This document shows positions 1 to 10,012 of a stretch of 64,000 nucleotides of DNA, piece by piece. Source of the DNA: Larimichthys crocea (Eukaryota > Chordata > Actinopteri > Sciaenidae); the NCBI RefSeq assembly GCF_000972845.2, contig NC_040015.1, positions 4,166,890 through 4,230,889 on the forward strand, read 5' to 3'. The stretch's first letter is position 1, and each line of letters opens with the position of its first letter. The position numbers and the translations under genes were made by a program. A model generated the notes under the pieces. It saw only the letters and a program-made list of their open reading frames with translations, had not been told where the DNA came from and searched no databases.

Positions 1-258
1 GTGGTCCAAACACTAACACTCCCCCGGTGTTCTAAGTTCACAATCTGGGTAGCCCGGCTAACTGAGTTAACATTAGCTAACAGCAGCTACAGCAGCAGTT
101 TACTGTTTACTAACTTCTTCCGACCCGAAGCCCAAAGTTACATAGTGTGAGAACAGACATACGAATGACAGACACCATTCACCTGATTACAAGTCAGTGT
201 AGCATCAACAGGATTTAAAGTCTGTCAAAGCTGACTGAATTCTCTGCCTCTTGTTCAG

Positions 259-354
259 GAAACTGTCGTCGGACTCGGCCTGTTCACCCTGGCCTTCCTG
301 GGACCATCTGGATGGGTTCTGGCCAACCTGGAGAGCTACAAAAGTAAAGAATAA
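259..354 (+). CDS. Cytochrome c oxidase subunit 8 family, last coding exon (partial gene)
   Basis: COX8 is a small nuclear-encoded, single-pass subunit of mitochondrial complex IV in the inner membrane. After a pyrimidine-rich acceptor (AG at 257-258), 31 codons run to a TAA at 352-354. They encode a hydrophobic helix starting ETVVGLGLFTLAFLGPSGW and ending LANLESYKSKE. The family signature is the membrane helix followed by G(P/A)xGW(I/V)L and a short charged tail 'LExYK', and COX8 genes normally have two coding exons, so the first (with the mitochondrial presequence) should lie upstream of base 1. Bases 1-258 therefore look like intron. Paralogue assignment (8A-like versus 8B-like) cannot be made from this exon alone, so no symbol is given. 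An AATAAA overlaps the stop codon (350-355) and another lies at 878-883. Product family is fairly certain from recalled family features; no search was run. Confidence 0.8.
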   Translation, partial: ETVVGLGLFTLAFLGPSGWVLANLESYKSKE

Positions 355-900
355 AGTGGACATTTTAGCAGTCTTACCTGGTCTATACCAGCTTCCTGTC
401 TCCAGTGACAACCTGGGACCATCATCATCATCATCTTCATTATGTTCCACTGCAGAGATAAATATGGAACAGGTTTTACTTTCACTCTTCTACCTCTCTG
501 ACAGTTCACTCCAGATCCCAGATACAAACCAACACTTGACTCTTGTGCATTGAATAAGTTGAAAATTGTATTGTACATTTTCCCTCTCAAGGAGTATGTT
601 ACAAGATAAAGTTTTACAAACTTAAGTTGGTTATGTGTGTGTTTTGTTTTAAATCTCATTCTGGAATTTAACGGCAAAAGCATTTCATGTGCAGTTGAAG
701 TGTGAAGTACCCTGGAACAGAAATATTGAAGTACAAATACTGAAATTGTAGTTTGGACATAATCTCGTGGTACTAAAAGGTGTGTTAGTCAGAGTTGCAG
801 TTTCAGATGCATAACTCCGTACACAAAGACAAATGTGCATCGGATTTTGTTTGGTTTGATTAGATTTATAAATGTTTAATAAATCTTTATCGTTGTGGGG
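355..900 (+). promoter_or_regulatory. Probable 3'UTR and polyadenylation region of the COX8-like gene
   Basis: This AT-rich stretch follows the COX8 stop codon with no further splice-supported coding sequence. An AATAAA at 878-883 is followed within 20 bases by a GT-rich run (about 889-900), the usual layout of a vertebrate poly(A) site. The AATAAA that overlaps the stop codon (350-355) is probably too close to it to be the main site. The 3' end is inferred; an EST or RNA-seq read would settle it. Confidence 0.45.
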
Positions 901-1222
901 CAAGCCTCATTTCCAATGAATGTAGAAACACTGTTTATGGTCTGTTTGCAGATCAATACTACAGTGAGTCATTTACACTGACAGGCTTTCCAGAGTTCTT
1001 CACAGTCTATTGCAAAATGAAAAGAACGGGAAACTGACTTGAATGTAAGCACAAATATTCATCGCTCCGAAATACTTTAAAGTTTATTAATAGAACACTG
1101 CAAATATGACTGACTTGAACATAATTTCTTCATTTGTCCCAACAAGACACATAACTGCTAAAGAAAAAAAAAATATATATATGGTATATGATATAATGAA
1201 AGTGAATAAAAGAAAAGGACAG

Positions 1223-1390
1223 TGCACCTCTAAGCCGCCATGGACGCTGGCACAGATCCTGAATGTGGAGATGGTGATTGGCCGCTACCTGCCACGCTTC
1301 CAGGACTTGGACACCTCTAGGAAGAGTGTGAACCCTCTTAACTCCGGACATGGCCCGAAGTCTTCACAGAACTTTGAGATTAAACTCTGA
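1223..1390 (+). other. Unidentified GC-rich open segment, possible terminal exon or retrocopy fragment
   Basis: A GC-rich island of about 170 bases stands out in AT-rich flanks. On the plus strand one frame is open for 55 codons, includes PPWTLAQILNVEMVIGRY, and stops at TGA 1388-1390. A second plus frame begins with a textbook Kozak start (GCCGCCATGG, ATG near 1240) and encodes about 26 residues. The minus strand shows a TTTTTCAG acceptor-like end and an AG|GTGCAC donor-like end around the same segment, but its frames carry stops. I do not recognise the peptide. It may be a decayed retrocopy, a small ORF upstream of gnpda2, or chance. It lies about 100 bases before the gnpda2 promoter region. 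Confidence 0.25.
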
Positions 1391-1479
1391 AAAATCATCA
1401 GAATTCTGATTATTTTTATTTGTTTTTTTGTTTTTTTTTGGCTGACATTTTGACATATTGTTGTTGTATTTTGTCCCAC

Positions 1480-1597
1480 TCGGACTTCTGTATATGCGCC
1501 TTCACATCACGTGACCGGCAGCGGACAGATCATATGACACGTCAGGCGTGTTGCGCAACAGCCGAGTCGTCCTCAGACAAACGGCGGATCTGATCAG
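1480..1597 (+). promoter_or_regulatory. gnpda2: gnpda2 promoter and noncoding first exon
   Basis: This is the most CpG-rich stretch near the gene, from about 1495 through the start of intron 1 (GCGCCTTC, CGGCAGCGG, GTTGCGCAACAGCCGAG). A 9-base palindromic E-box TCACGTGAC (1507-1515) fits the USF/TFEB-type site. A noncoding first exon probably ends at CAG|GTAAAA (exon end 1597, donor GT 1598-1599). The next acceptor candidates before the start codon are TTTTTTTCCAG (AG 1995-1996) and TTTCAG just downstream. If the 5'UTR includes 1997-2048 it holds three tiny upstream ORFs, at 2013-2027, 2027-2044 and 2031-2036. The transcription start is not determined. No TATA box is evident. Confidence 0.5.
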
Positions 1598-2048
1598 GTA
1601 AAAACACGGCCTGCTGCAGCTGTGCGCTCCAGGTGTTCACGGTCACAGCTGCTCTCTGTCAGCACGGACACGTTCACTGCCGTGTCTGCGCTCAATGGAC
1701 GTTTAACTCGAGTTGCTTCGCGTGCTAACGTTAGCCACAGCCTCGCCAGACTCTATTGAAAAATCCCACAGTTTACCAGGGACATGTTTGTGGATGTTGT
1801 TAACTGTTTCTGCCAGAATATTCGCAGACAGACAGACAGCACTTACTGAGACAGACATATATTTAAGAAAGTATATTAAATAAGTGACGCATAGTGCTGT
1901 AATGACTTAAATATCAGTGCACCTAAGTACACATGTAGTTGTCAATATCTGAATGGAAATTGTTGCCAGTACAGACCTGCTGCTGTTTTTTTCCAGCCTT
2001 TCAGTCTGTAACATGTTTATATCCTGATGCATGTAGTGAACTGACACA

Positions 2049-2180
2049 ATGAGGCTGGTCATTCTGGACGAGTATGACCTAGCCAGTGAGTGGGCAGCAA
2101 AATACATCCGCAATAGGATCATCCAGTTCAAGCCGTCTGCTGAGAGGTACTTTACGCTGGGCCTGCCTACAGGTGAGCAC

Positions 2181-2213
<33 letters not shown>

Positions 2214-5200
2214 CTGAACTTTTGTCAGGATTGATCAGGACATACATTAACGTGTGTCGTTGCTTTCAGGGAGTACTCCGTATGGCTGTTACCAGAAGTT
2301 AATAGAATACTACAGGAATGGAGATATTTCATTCAAATATGTGAAAACCTTCAACATGGATGAATACGTAGGTGAGTAATAGGATGACTAATGAAAACGT
2401 TTCCCTCAAGTTTTTTAACTTTACCTTCATAATGAAGCTTGAAGGTTTAGAAGCAGTTTTGTTGAAGCGGCTTGCAAGCTATCACCTCACTTGCTCTTAC
2501 TTTATTAGCTATCATCAGTCTGGAGAGCTCCATCACTCTCCTTCAAGGTTAAATAGCGTTTCCATAGCATGGAGTTGTGCTATGCATCATTTTCCTGTTG
2601 AAATATAAATTATGCTTGCACCAAGCTCAAACTAGATGAGATGGCATGTTGCTCCACAAGGTCAAAGGTCAACGAGGTCAGGGAGGAAGAAAGTGTCAGA
2701 GGAGCCTCTGATGTCTTATGCTGTAATATTTATTGACGCTTGGTCAAGAAGAATTAGAGACACTCTCAAAGTTCATCAGAAGTGCCTGTGTCGGTCTCAC
2801 ACTCTAACAACTCATGCTGGTATCACCACAAATACTACACGCCCAGAATTAGTCAAAGAGAATGTCTTTACCCATGGAGGTGTTACTGTCAGCACCTTCT
2901 AGTCTGGAGCTACTGTTGTCTGTTTATGTTAATGGAACGTCAACGGCAAGCTTTCTATTATGTCTAGGAAGACAACATAAGGCCTCTTGGACCCTGGCCA
3001 GCACAGTGTTGAGACAGGCCAGCACATGCTGTTCTCAAACAAAGCCAAACAATTAATACTGCCGAGGACCTCAAGGCCCACACATGACCCCTGTAACCTA
3101 AGGATGGAAAATTCCATAAAACTGCGGAATGCTATGGTAGCATAGACAGTATAAATATAGACGTCATATCTGTGATGCCACCCACAGATTTCTGAAGAGC
3201 CATTGTAAAGCTCAGTGTGCTGGCTCTGGTTGTTGCTGTCTTGGTAATTATGCCTCCACTGCTCCCCGGCTGTACCAGGCTGTAAACATGTTTATTTCTG
3301 CTGTGAAGTTGGACATTTAAACATGGGGACTTATGGAGACTGACTCACTTCTGGAGCCAGCCTCAAGTGGATGTTCAAGGAACTGCAGTTTTTGGTTCTT
3401 CTGCATTGGCTTAACTTCACAGCTACAGAGGCTTGTATGGTAGGCACACTGGCCTTGGATACATTGCCAACAGTGTCACCGACAAACCACCTCCACACCA
3501 TCACCCCTCCTTCTCCATGCTTCGTGGGAACCACACATGTACCATCTCAAAACAGATACATTTCAATGCAGATGGTTGATACTTTAAATAATCTAAAATA
3601 TATCTATTTTAAATATGTCTAAAAAGACATTTTGCCGTTTACACTTTTTTGTTTATCACTTAATTCCATATGTGTTATTTCATAGTTTTGCTATTTCAGT
3701 GTTAGTTTACTGTGTAGAAAGTAACAAAATAAAGAAAAAACAATGAATGTGATGGTGTGTCCAAACCTTTGCCCTGCCCATCTTTTTCTCCAGGTCTACC
3801 TCGTGCTCATCCAGAGAGCTATCACTCCTACATGTGGAACAACTTCTTCAAGCACATTGACATTGATCCAGCCAATGCTCACATCCTGGATGGAAACGCA
3901 GAAGACCTGGAGGCGGAGTGTCAGGCTTACGAGCAGAAGATTGCAGAGGCCGGGGGAATCGAGTTGTTTGTTGGAGGTCAGAAACATGATTTTTAATATT
4001 GTTTTTGTCTGTCGTATCTTATCAGTGATGTCATGGGTAACATTTTATCTCTCTGTAGGTATTGGTCCTGACGGTCACATAGCGTTCAATGAGCCTGGTT
4101 CCAGCCTTGTCTCCAGGACCAGAGTAAAAACCCTGGCTAAGGACACCATTGTGGCCAATGCCCGTTTCTTTGGCAACAACCTCTCCAAGGTTCCCACCAT
4201 GGCTCTAACTGTGGGTGTAGGAACTGTCATGGATGCCAAAGAGGTCAGACTGAAAGAGAGACTAATATATTCAGCACTATTTGTACATACAATAAAATGC
4301 AGTTTCAATGAGGTCATAAAGAATACATATTGCCTAATTCTAAATTTTGCTACTATCGTGGATCCACAGCAAGTAACCGTGTTTTCTTCTCCTCAGGTGA
4401 TGATTCTGATCACAGGAGCACATAAAGCCTTCGCTCTGTATAAAGCCATAGAGGAGGGAGTCAACCACATGTGGACTGTTTCAGCCTTCCAGCAGCACCC
4501 ACGCACCATCTTTGTTTGTGATGAAGATGCCACCCTGGAGCTACGAGTTAAAACAGTCAAATACTTCAAAGGTACCAACAACACCAGCACATCCTCAGTC
4601 TGTTGACTGGAGACAAGTCCGGAGAAGGTTTATTGATATAAATAGATAGAATTTAATAGAATTGATATAGCTAATATATAGTCTATAGTCTAACAAAAGC
4701 AAACCATAATGTACAGACAATCCAACTGTCCTACTTTAAGAATGTCCAGTTGTGGTTCAGATATGGTAGGTGTCTTTATGAGGCCTTAACTTTAACTAGG
4801 TGGACATGATATGCCGCCAACTAAAAGCACATGAAAATGTGGCTCTCAGTCTGGTTCAAAACAGACTCAACAATAAGTGATGTACATAGTCATGCAAGAT
4901 CATGTTGGTAACCATGGTAACATGCCAGCATCATCATTAGGTGTGTCTTGTCTAGAGGTAGTGAAATATCTTGACTTCCTAATGTGTTTGAGATCATTAT
5001 CAGTTGTGTTGTTCAGAGGTTGCGTTGACATACACTAAATAGCTCTTTTCAAATACTGTAGTAATTCATATTATGATAGCATGAAACGGTCTACACTTCT
5101 GTCTCCTAAGCGGATGTTCTCCAAACCTTGTTTGGCCGGGTTGTGAACATCATGTGGGTGGATGAAAGCAGACTGTGCTGTTGTTTAGAAAGTTATTGAA

Positions 5201-5849
5201 GTTTCAGTTCTGTTGTTATAGATCTTGAAACCAGAAGGTCGGTGTAACATTGTCACAGAGAAGAGAAATCTGTGCTGCTGAGGAGACTGTATAAATCAGA
5301 CCTTCATGGTCAAATCACTGCAAAGAAACCACTACTACTTATGTCTTTGGTCTGATGAGTCAATTTTGAGATCTTTGATTCCAGCTGCTGCGTCTTGGTG
5401 AGATGCAGAGAGTCAATGGATGGTATCTGCATATGTGGTTTCCACTGTGAACCGTGAGACAATCTGAAAGATCTAAAGTGAAACACTGGTTTTCAATCAG
5501 CCCAAAAGGGCACGTTACCCCGCTGCTCATCGAGTTGCACTGGCTACCTGTAGCAGCCTGCATTAAATTCAAATCACTATGCTGACTACCTACCTACTTG
5601 AATTTACTTTCACAGCCATATGTTAGCTGCCGACCGTTGTTCTCTGCCAATGAATGATGCCTGGCTCTGCCACCCGTGCGCTCAGGGTATATCCAAACTT
5701 TCCTTGTCTGTAGGAACTGTAGTCACTGTAGTAATATTCTGTAGAACTCTTTGTGTGTGACTAATATACCGTTTTTTGTTTTTATTGTAGGTTTAATGCA
5801 TGTTCATAATAAACTGGTGGACCCAGTGCTCAGCATAAAGGACCAGTAG
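2049..5849 (+). CDS. gnpda2: Glucosamine-6-phosphate deaminase 2 (complete, six coding exons)
   Basis: Cytosolic aldose-ketose isomerase/deaminase converting glucosamine-6-phosphate to fructose-6-phosphate and ammonia, opposing the GFAT step of the hexosamine pathway. Coding exons: 2049-2172, 2270-2371, 3794-3976, 4059-4243, 4397-4571 and 5791-5849, all GT-AG. Their lengths (124, 102, 183, 185, 175, 59) sum to 828 nt, giving 275 residues plus stop, against 276 in human GNPDA2 (recalled). The protein starts [20 protein letters not shown]. Visible functional residues: D72 in NMDEYVG; D141, H143 and E148 in [17 protein letters not shown]; phosphate-site R172; and K208 in ITGAHK. The short C-terminus ([11 protein letters not shown], then SIKDQ) lacks the longer tail of GNPDA1, which favours paralogue 2. 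Introns 3 and 6 (2372-3793 and 4572-5790) carry Tc1 and LINE debris. No frameshift or lost residue is seen. Confidence 0.97.
2183..2212. repeat. (CA)n microsatellite beside a gnpda2 splice donor
   Basis: Fifteen CA units begin only 10 bases downstream of the donor of the first coding exon (GT at 2173-2174), inside a 97-base intron. CA repeats this close to a donor can act as hnRNP L binding sites. Confidence 0.95.
3110..3375 (+). repeat. Dispersed repeat in gnpda2 intron 3 (copy 1, related inverted copy at 19.5 kb)
   Basis: The stretch around 3278-3372 (TACCAGGCTGTAAACATG, then ACATGGGGACTTATGGAGAC and the C-rich AGCCAGCCTCAAGTGG) recurs in reverse complement at about 19487-19590. The 5' part (about 3150-3230, GACGTCATATCTGTGATG and CACCCACAG) resembles 21030-21100. 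This is a moderately diverged interspersed repeat, probably a small DNA element. Exact ends were not determined and no coding potential is seen. Confidence 0.6.
3451..3540 (-). pseudogene. Tc1-like transposase fragment
   Basis: On the minus strand a short open stretch reads [20 protein letters not shown]. This matches the Tc1/mariner-family motif 'KHGGGxVMVWGCF' located between the second and third catalytic acidic residues. Only about 28 residues are recognisable and the sequence is decayed on both sides. It lies in gnpda2 intron 3 and is unrelated in orientation to the Tc1-like terminus just downstream. Confidence 0.6.
3590..3772 (+). mobile_element. Tc1-like element 3' terminal fragment
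   Basis: The text CATATGTGTTATTTCATAG, the GTGTAGAAAGTAACAAAATAAAG block and GTGTGTCCAAACCTTTG closely follow the end of common teleost Tc1-like transposons. In those elements the inverted repeat finishes with a 'GGTGTGTCCAAACTTTTGACTGGTACTGTA'-type end. Here the terminal bases are lost where the sequence meets the exon 4 acceptor tract (about 3780-3793). It is a truncated, inactive copy inside gnpda2 intron 3, and its edge lies within about 20 bases of the coding exon. Confidence 0.65.
5220..5395 (+). pseudogene. Tc1-like transposase fragment with internal deletion
   Basis: Nucleotide text resembles Tc1-like transposase genes: GACCTTCATGGTCAAATC and CTGCAAAGAAACCACTACTA are followed directly by CTTTGGTCTGATGAGTCAA and GAGATCTTTGATTCC. 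In intact elements the second pair lies about 120 bases further on (the W-S-D-E-S motif), so the copy has an internal deletion and frame damage. It sits in the last intron of gnpda2, on the plus strand. Confidence 0.65.
5480..5720 (+). pseudogene. L2-like LINE 3' reverse-transcriptase-tail fragment
   Basis: The stretch around CACGTTACCCCGCTGCTCAT and CACTGGCTACCTGTAGCAGC is the C-terminal part of a teleost L2/jockey-type ORF2 (conceptual motif '[15 protein letters not shown]'). The same segment is found again at 54.9 kb in better condition. Stops and indels break all frames. It lies in the last gnpda2 intron. Confidence 0.7.
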
Positions 5850-6920
5850 AACACCAAGGAAAACAACTGAAGATGTCAAGATGGCGAACATTAATGGACA
5901 GCCTTATTACTGTAGTACTGTTTTCTACCTGAGGAACTGTTGAGCCAGTGTTTGATTGTCCCCCCCTGTGCATACTGTTTCTTCATGGACTTCAACTGTC
6001 TTTGGATAATGTTAGCTTGAGATTGTTCACATGTTTGATCAGAGCTAAATGATCTTGAATTTCTGATGTAATCATGAAATAGCTGCACTCATCAACAGTG
6101 GAGGTTCTCTGTTTAGCATTTTGCATTTACAAGATAGTTAACTGATGAAAATCACTGCTGGTGGTCTAGTTTGTGAACACAGGCTGATGCTGTTCTCTGA
6201 GAATGAAGCATTATCTGTTTGACAGCTTTTCTATGTTATCTTTCATCTCCCACTTAGTGATTGACTGGAGGAATCAAATACTTAACACGAATGAATGTAA
6301 TCAAAAGTGACCTTTGACTTCAGTCAAACTGTTTCAGGAGCTCCTGACTTCTCCTTCACTGACAGTCACACAGGTAGCCGACAAACACAATAACGGTGAA
6401 GGACAGTCAGAAGTCAAAATACTACATTTTAATTTTTGGAATTTTCACTCTGCTTAATGCCACGAAATAATCTAAACTCAAAGTCCACTTATTGGCTTTT
6501 TACCTCTCTTAGAGTCTTCATCCTTTGTGTTTTTGCTGTGGTGTTCACAGACCCACTGCCAGCTCCACCGCAGTGCTCAAGCGTAATGGAGAACTTGTTA
6601 TCATTTCCCCCCAGTGGCATCAAATTACTGACAAATTTCTGTTGGCAGCATCTGGATTAACGAGGCATCTGTTCAACACATTCATGGTTTCTAGGATCTT
6701 TTTTGCAGTCTTTGACTTCTTTCAGGTGTAATGCTGTGATTTGTTTCCATCTTTTTGTGTTTGGTTTCAACATTCCTTCCTTGGTTTTCTTTCATTATGT
6801 CACTCCCTCTGTTCATCAGGCTGTTACGGTTATAACTATTAGTATTTTTGCACATATGCTGTCATTTTTATCGCTTTATTTTTTAATGACAATTGAAATA
6901 AACTTTGGTAAGAATCCTTT
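5850..6920 (+). promoter_or_regulatory. gnpda2: gnpda2 3'UTR with poly(A) signal
   Basis: About 1 kb of AT-rich sequence follows the TAG stop at 5847-5849, with no other coding signal. The first good AATAAA is at 6897-6902, followed by a T-rich stretch near 6917-6945. No transposon or microsatellite is recognised here, in contrast to the DNA beyond. The boundary is inferred from the signal position only. Confidence 0.5.
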
Positions 6921-8345
6921 GCTTCCTACGTCTGTATCTTTTCTCAAATCCCCCAAGTGAAGGGGGATGATGGTGAGATTATTTCAGAGTGCTGTTTTGT
7001 CTCTCTGTGTTGCAGTTCTGTTGTTTTCCACAGTGGGGCAGTCATTCCTAAGACTTGGAACAGCGATGCACGTCCTCATAGATGCAGCAGTAATAATAAA
7101 TGCAACTATAATTATGAAATAAATATGACAAATAGTAATAATAATTAATAGTATTTGAAGTGGAGGTCAGGCAGGACCACAGCAGCAGGTGCAAACACAA
7201 TCCATGAGAACCTGCAAGACGAGAAGGCAGAAAAACTCTGTGGAAGTCTACAGTACAGTGTTTTCCATTGAGACAATGAAAAATAAAAGGTACTATATAT
7301 TGTATACCCAATCAGCAATGCTTACAGTATAGTCCAGATGTTGTTTCACTGTTGAAATCAAGAGTTTGACAGCAGCAGGGACTTGCGGGTGGAACAGCCT
7401 GTCAGTGAAAGAACTGCACACAGCACTTTCTGTGTTCTGTTCTGTTATTGGTGATGGCTCTGCCTGCCTCATTCCTGCACATAATTAACATCTTTGTTAG
7501 TTCTAGTTTAATTCTTGTTGACAGGCCGTGGAGGAATATTCAATAATATATCTGATTGGTTTTATTCTCACTGGTTAACACTCATTAGTTAACTCACTTT
7601 TGGCTCATTAAAATCATTAAAATAAGTGTCTTGTCTCTGGCTCAGCATTGAGGGTAACATCGTTACCTGTACTTAAGTAAAAACTCCACTGAGGCACCGC
7701 TATTGTTTATGACTAAATATTAATTTGTGATCATGCTGTTATATTTCCGAAGGTGCTGCAGAAGTGAGAGACCTCTGATTTCAGACATGAAGTTTTGATC
7801 TTTATACATAGATCATATAAAACATACATAGATCAGATAAAAGCAGGTACCTTTGCTCCATGGTCCTCACACAACTGTCCACACTTGTGCCACTGCTCCG
7901 TCTCTCTGGACCACTAGTTTGACATTTTGGGCAATCTTCTTATTTAGCGCAGTGGGACACTGTGTGGGAGGCGAGGTCAACATGTGTTGCCTGTGGTGTC
8001 TTGCATCTAGCTGCTGTATACCGCTGGATTACACAGTCTGTGAATAGAACATATAGCCGTGTGATGTCTCTAGAAAAGCCACAGTGGAGCTACAGGTGAG
8101 CCGTTTCATGCTGTGCAGGCTCAACAGCATCAGTGAATAAAGCCCCATAATACTACTGATGGAGAATAAATTGTTAGGTCCGGTTATCAGCAAGACACAA
8201 AGAGACAGCAAACATGCTAGAGGTCACAAGATTAGTACTGCACCACGATGCCGAACATACTATGGACAAAAAGTCACATACAAGCACTGCACTAAATATT
8301 ACACACATTTTGTATACATACATGTATACCGTTGATACATATGCA
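6921..8345. other. Intergenic, nothing identified
   Basis: AT-rich DNA with an AAT-rich patch near 7088-7150. No splice-supported open frame, transposon terminus or RNA-like fold was recognised. Short open frames here have biased, low-complexity or cysteine-rich products and no supporting signals. Confidence 0.6.
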
Positions 8346-8350
8346 CATAC

Positions 8351-8352
<2 letters not shown>

Positions 8353-8391
<39 letters not shown>
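8353..8391. repeat. (CA)n microsatellite
   Basis: A pure CA run of about 38 bases. Confidence 0.95.
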
Positions 8392-9944
8392 CATGTCTAT
8401 GCTAAAACAATATACATAAAGACATGTGATTGCAAAGTGCAGATTTCAGCATTTTCTGCCTTTGTGCCGTATTGTTCTGAATAATAGTCATCCCTACACT
8501 AACCGCTGTGATTGAGACAACATCCGGCTTCTGCAGTTAATGGCCAGCAGTGTTTCTGCTGCAATAAGACCAGTAAGTCACACAATAACGTGTTGTATTT
8601 TATACTGCTGACGCATTAATGTGTGAGTATTAAGGTGGAGCTGGACAATTAATTCTAAGAAGACCCAAGTTGTTTTTTCTTAAGCAAGTCAAATCCAATC
8701 TTTTTCCCTTCTAAGACAGACTGTCCACTTTACCTAGTCTTACCAAGGTATTAGTACCTGTCTAATAATGATAATATTGGCCAGTTTACCTAATCTGTTC
8801 AAAAGGTAAGAAATTGTATTATATTTATTAATATTTAGTTTAAAAAAAATGTAATTTATTTAAAAAAGAAAAATCATAATATAAAATTTAGGCTGGCACT
8901 GTGGATTTTTTCCTTTCCACTCTGCTCATGGTGGGAATTGTTGAGGCACTGTAAATAATACAAAGTAGTAGACCTGCTCTATACAACTTCTGCTATGATT
9001 TATTTATGTATATATTTTTTAAAAACAGAATTAAAAACTGTATCCTAAACTCAGGTAGCATCAAGAGGAGTTTGACTGACAGGGTCTTTATTCAATCATT
9101 TCAATGCCATAGCCCACGTTAGATAGACACGAAACATCTTTCTGTCAAATCAATGGAGTGAAAAGTAATGCATGAACAGTAACTGTCTTGAAGTGGCATG
9201 AAATGTAAGTACTATTCATCAAATACTTGGCATGTAATAAATCTGTAATCAGGTTGATTACATGCAGTGGTTCATGGCAAACAAAGATACTAAATTCATC
9301 AAGAACTTGATGAGCTTGTCTTGGGTGTTTGTTGATAGTCACATCCATTTTTCAGTCTGTCCAGTACTGTATGTTCAACAGTGCTAAAGATATAGACCTG
9401 TCTGAATCAGATGAATATCATTCCAAAGCTTCAGTGCTCTGGTGGGGCTGAATGCAGACTGGAGTTTTTTTAGAAAACAGGAAACAGCATTTGGACATTA
9501 GCACACTCAGCGGGTTTGCCAGGTTTCTTTTCCACACTGTTGCTTCTCTTTGGAATACAAACTTGCTCTTAACAATGTGAGGATGTAGCCAGTGTATAAA
9601 CATCACAGGGAGGTTTCATTAATTACCTCACACATCTGTTGCAATTACAGCCACCAGATGGTGTCAATGTAACATTACACCACATTAGATTTTTCCTTTC
9701 TATCTGATTCTATTAAGTTATGGATGCAATGGAAATGAGCTATTACCAGTTACATGTCAAAGCTGTTTGAGATCAAATGAAATAAAACTTATAGTGAACA
9801 AAATCCAAAAATGAGTGAATGTTATCAGACTTTAGAGTTATTTCAAGAGACGCACTGCTTCCTTCATACAAACCTCATCCACTGTTCTGCTGCCTGGTTG
9901 AACCAGAGTTCAGTGTTCAGTGCTCACAGTAGTGAGCAGTGTGT
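8392..9944. other. Intergenic, nothing identified
   Basis: AT-rich sequence with a poly-A/T-rich patch near 8815-8885. No coding, RNA or transposon signal was recognised on either strand. Confidence 0.6.
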
Positions 9945-9945
9945 A

Positions 9946-9948
9946 GTG

Positions 9949-10011
<63 letters not shown>
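9946..10011. repeat. (GT)n microsatellite
   Basis: An almost pure GT run from about 9950 to 10010, preceded by an imperfect GTAGTGTAGTGTG lead-in. Confidence 0.95.

Positions 10012-10012
<1 letters not shown>

Noticed and set aside
3743..4606. Single 287-codon open frame through gnpda2
   Set aside because: It reads through introns 4 and 5 and parts of exons in shifted phase. The spliced six-exon model explains the region with correct phases and catalytic residues.
8214..8405. Thr-His repeat open frames on both strands
   Set aside because: Artefact of the CA microsatellite.
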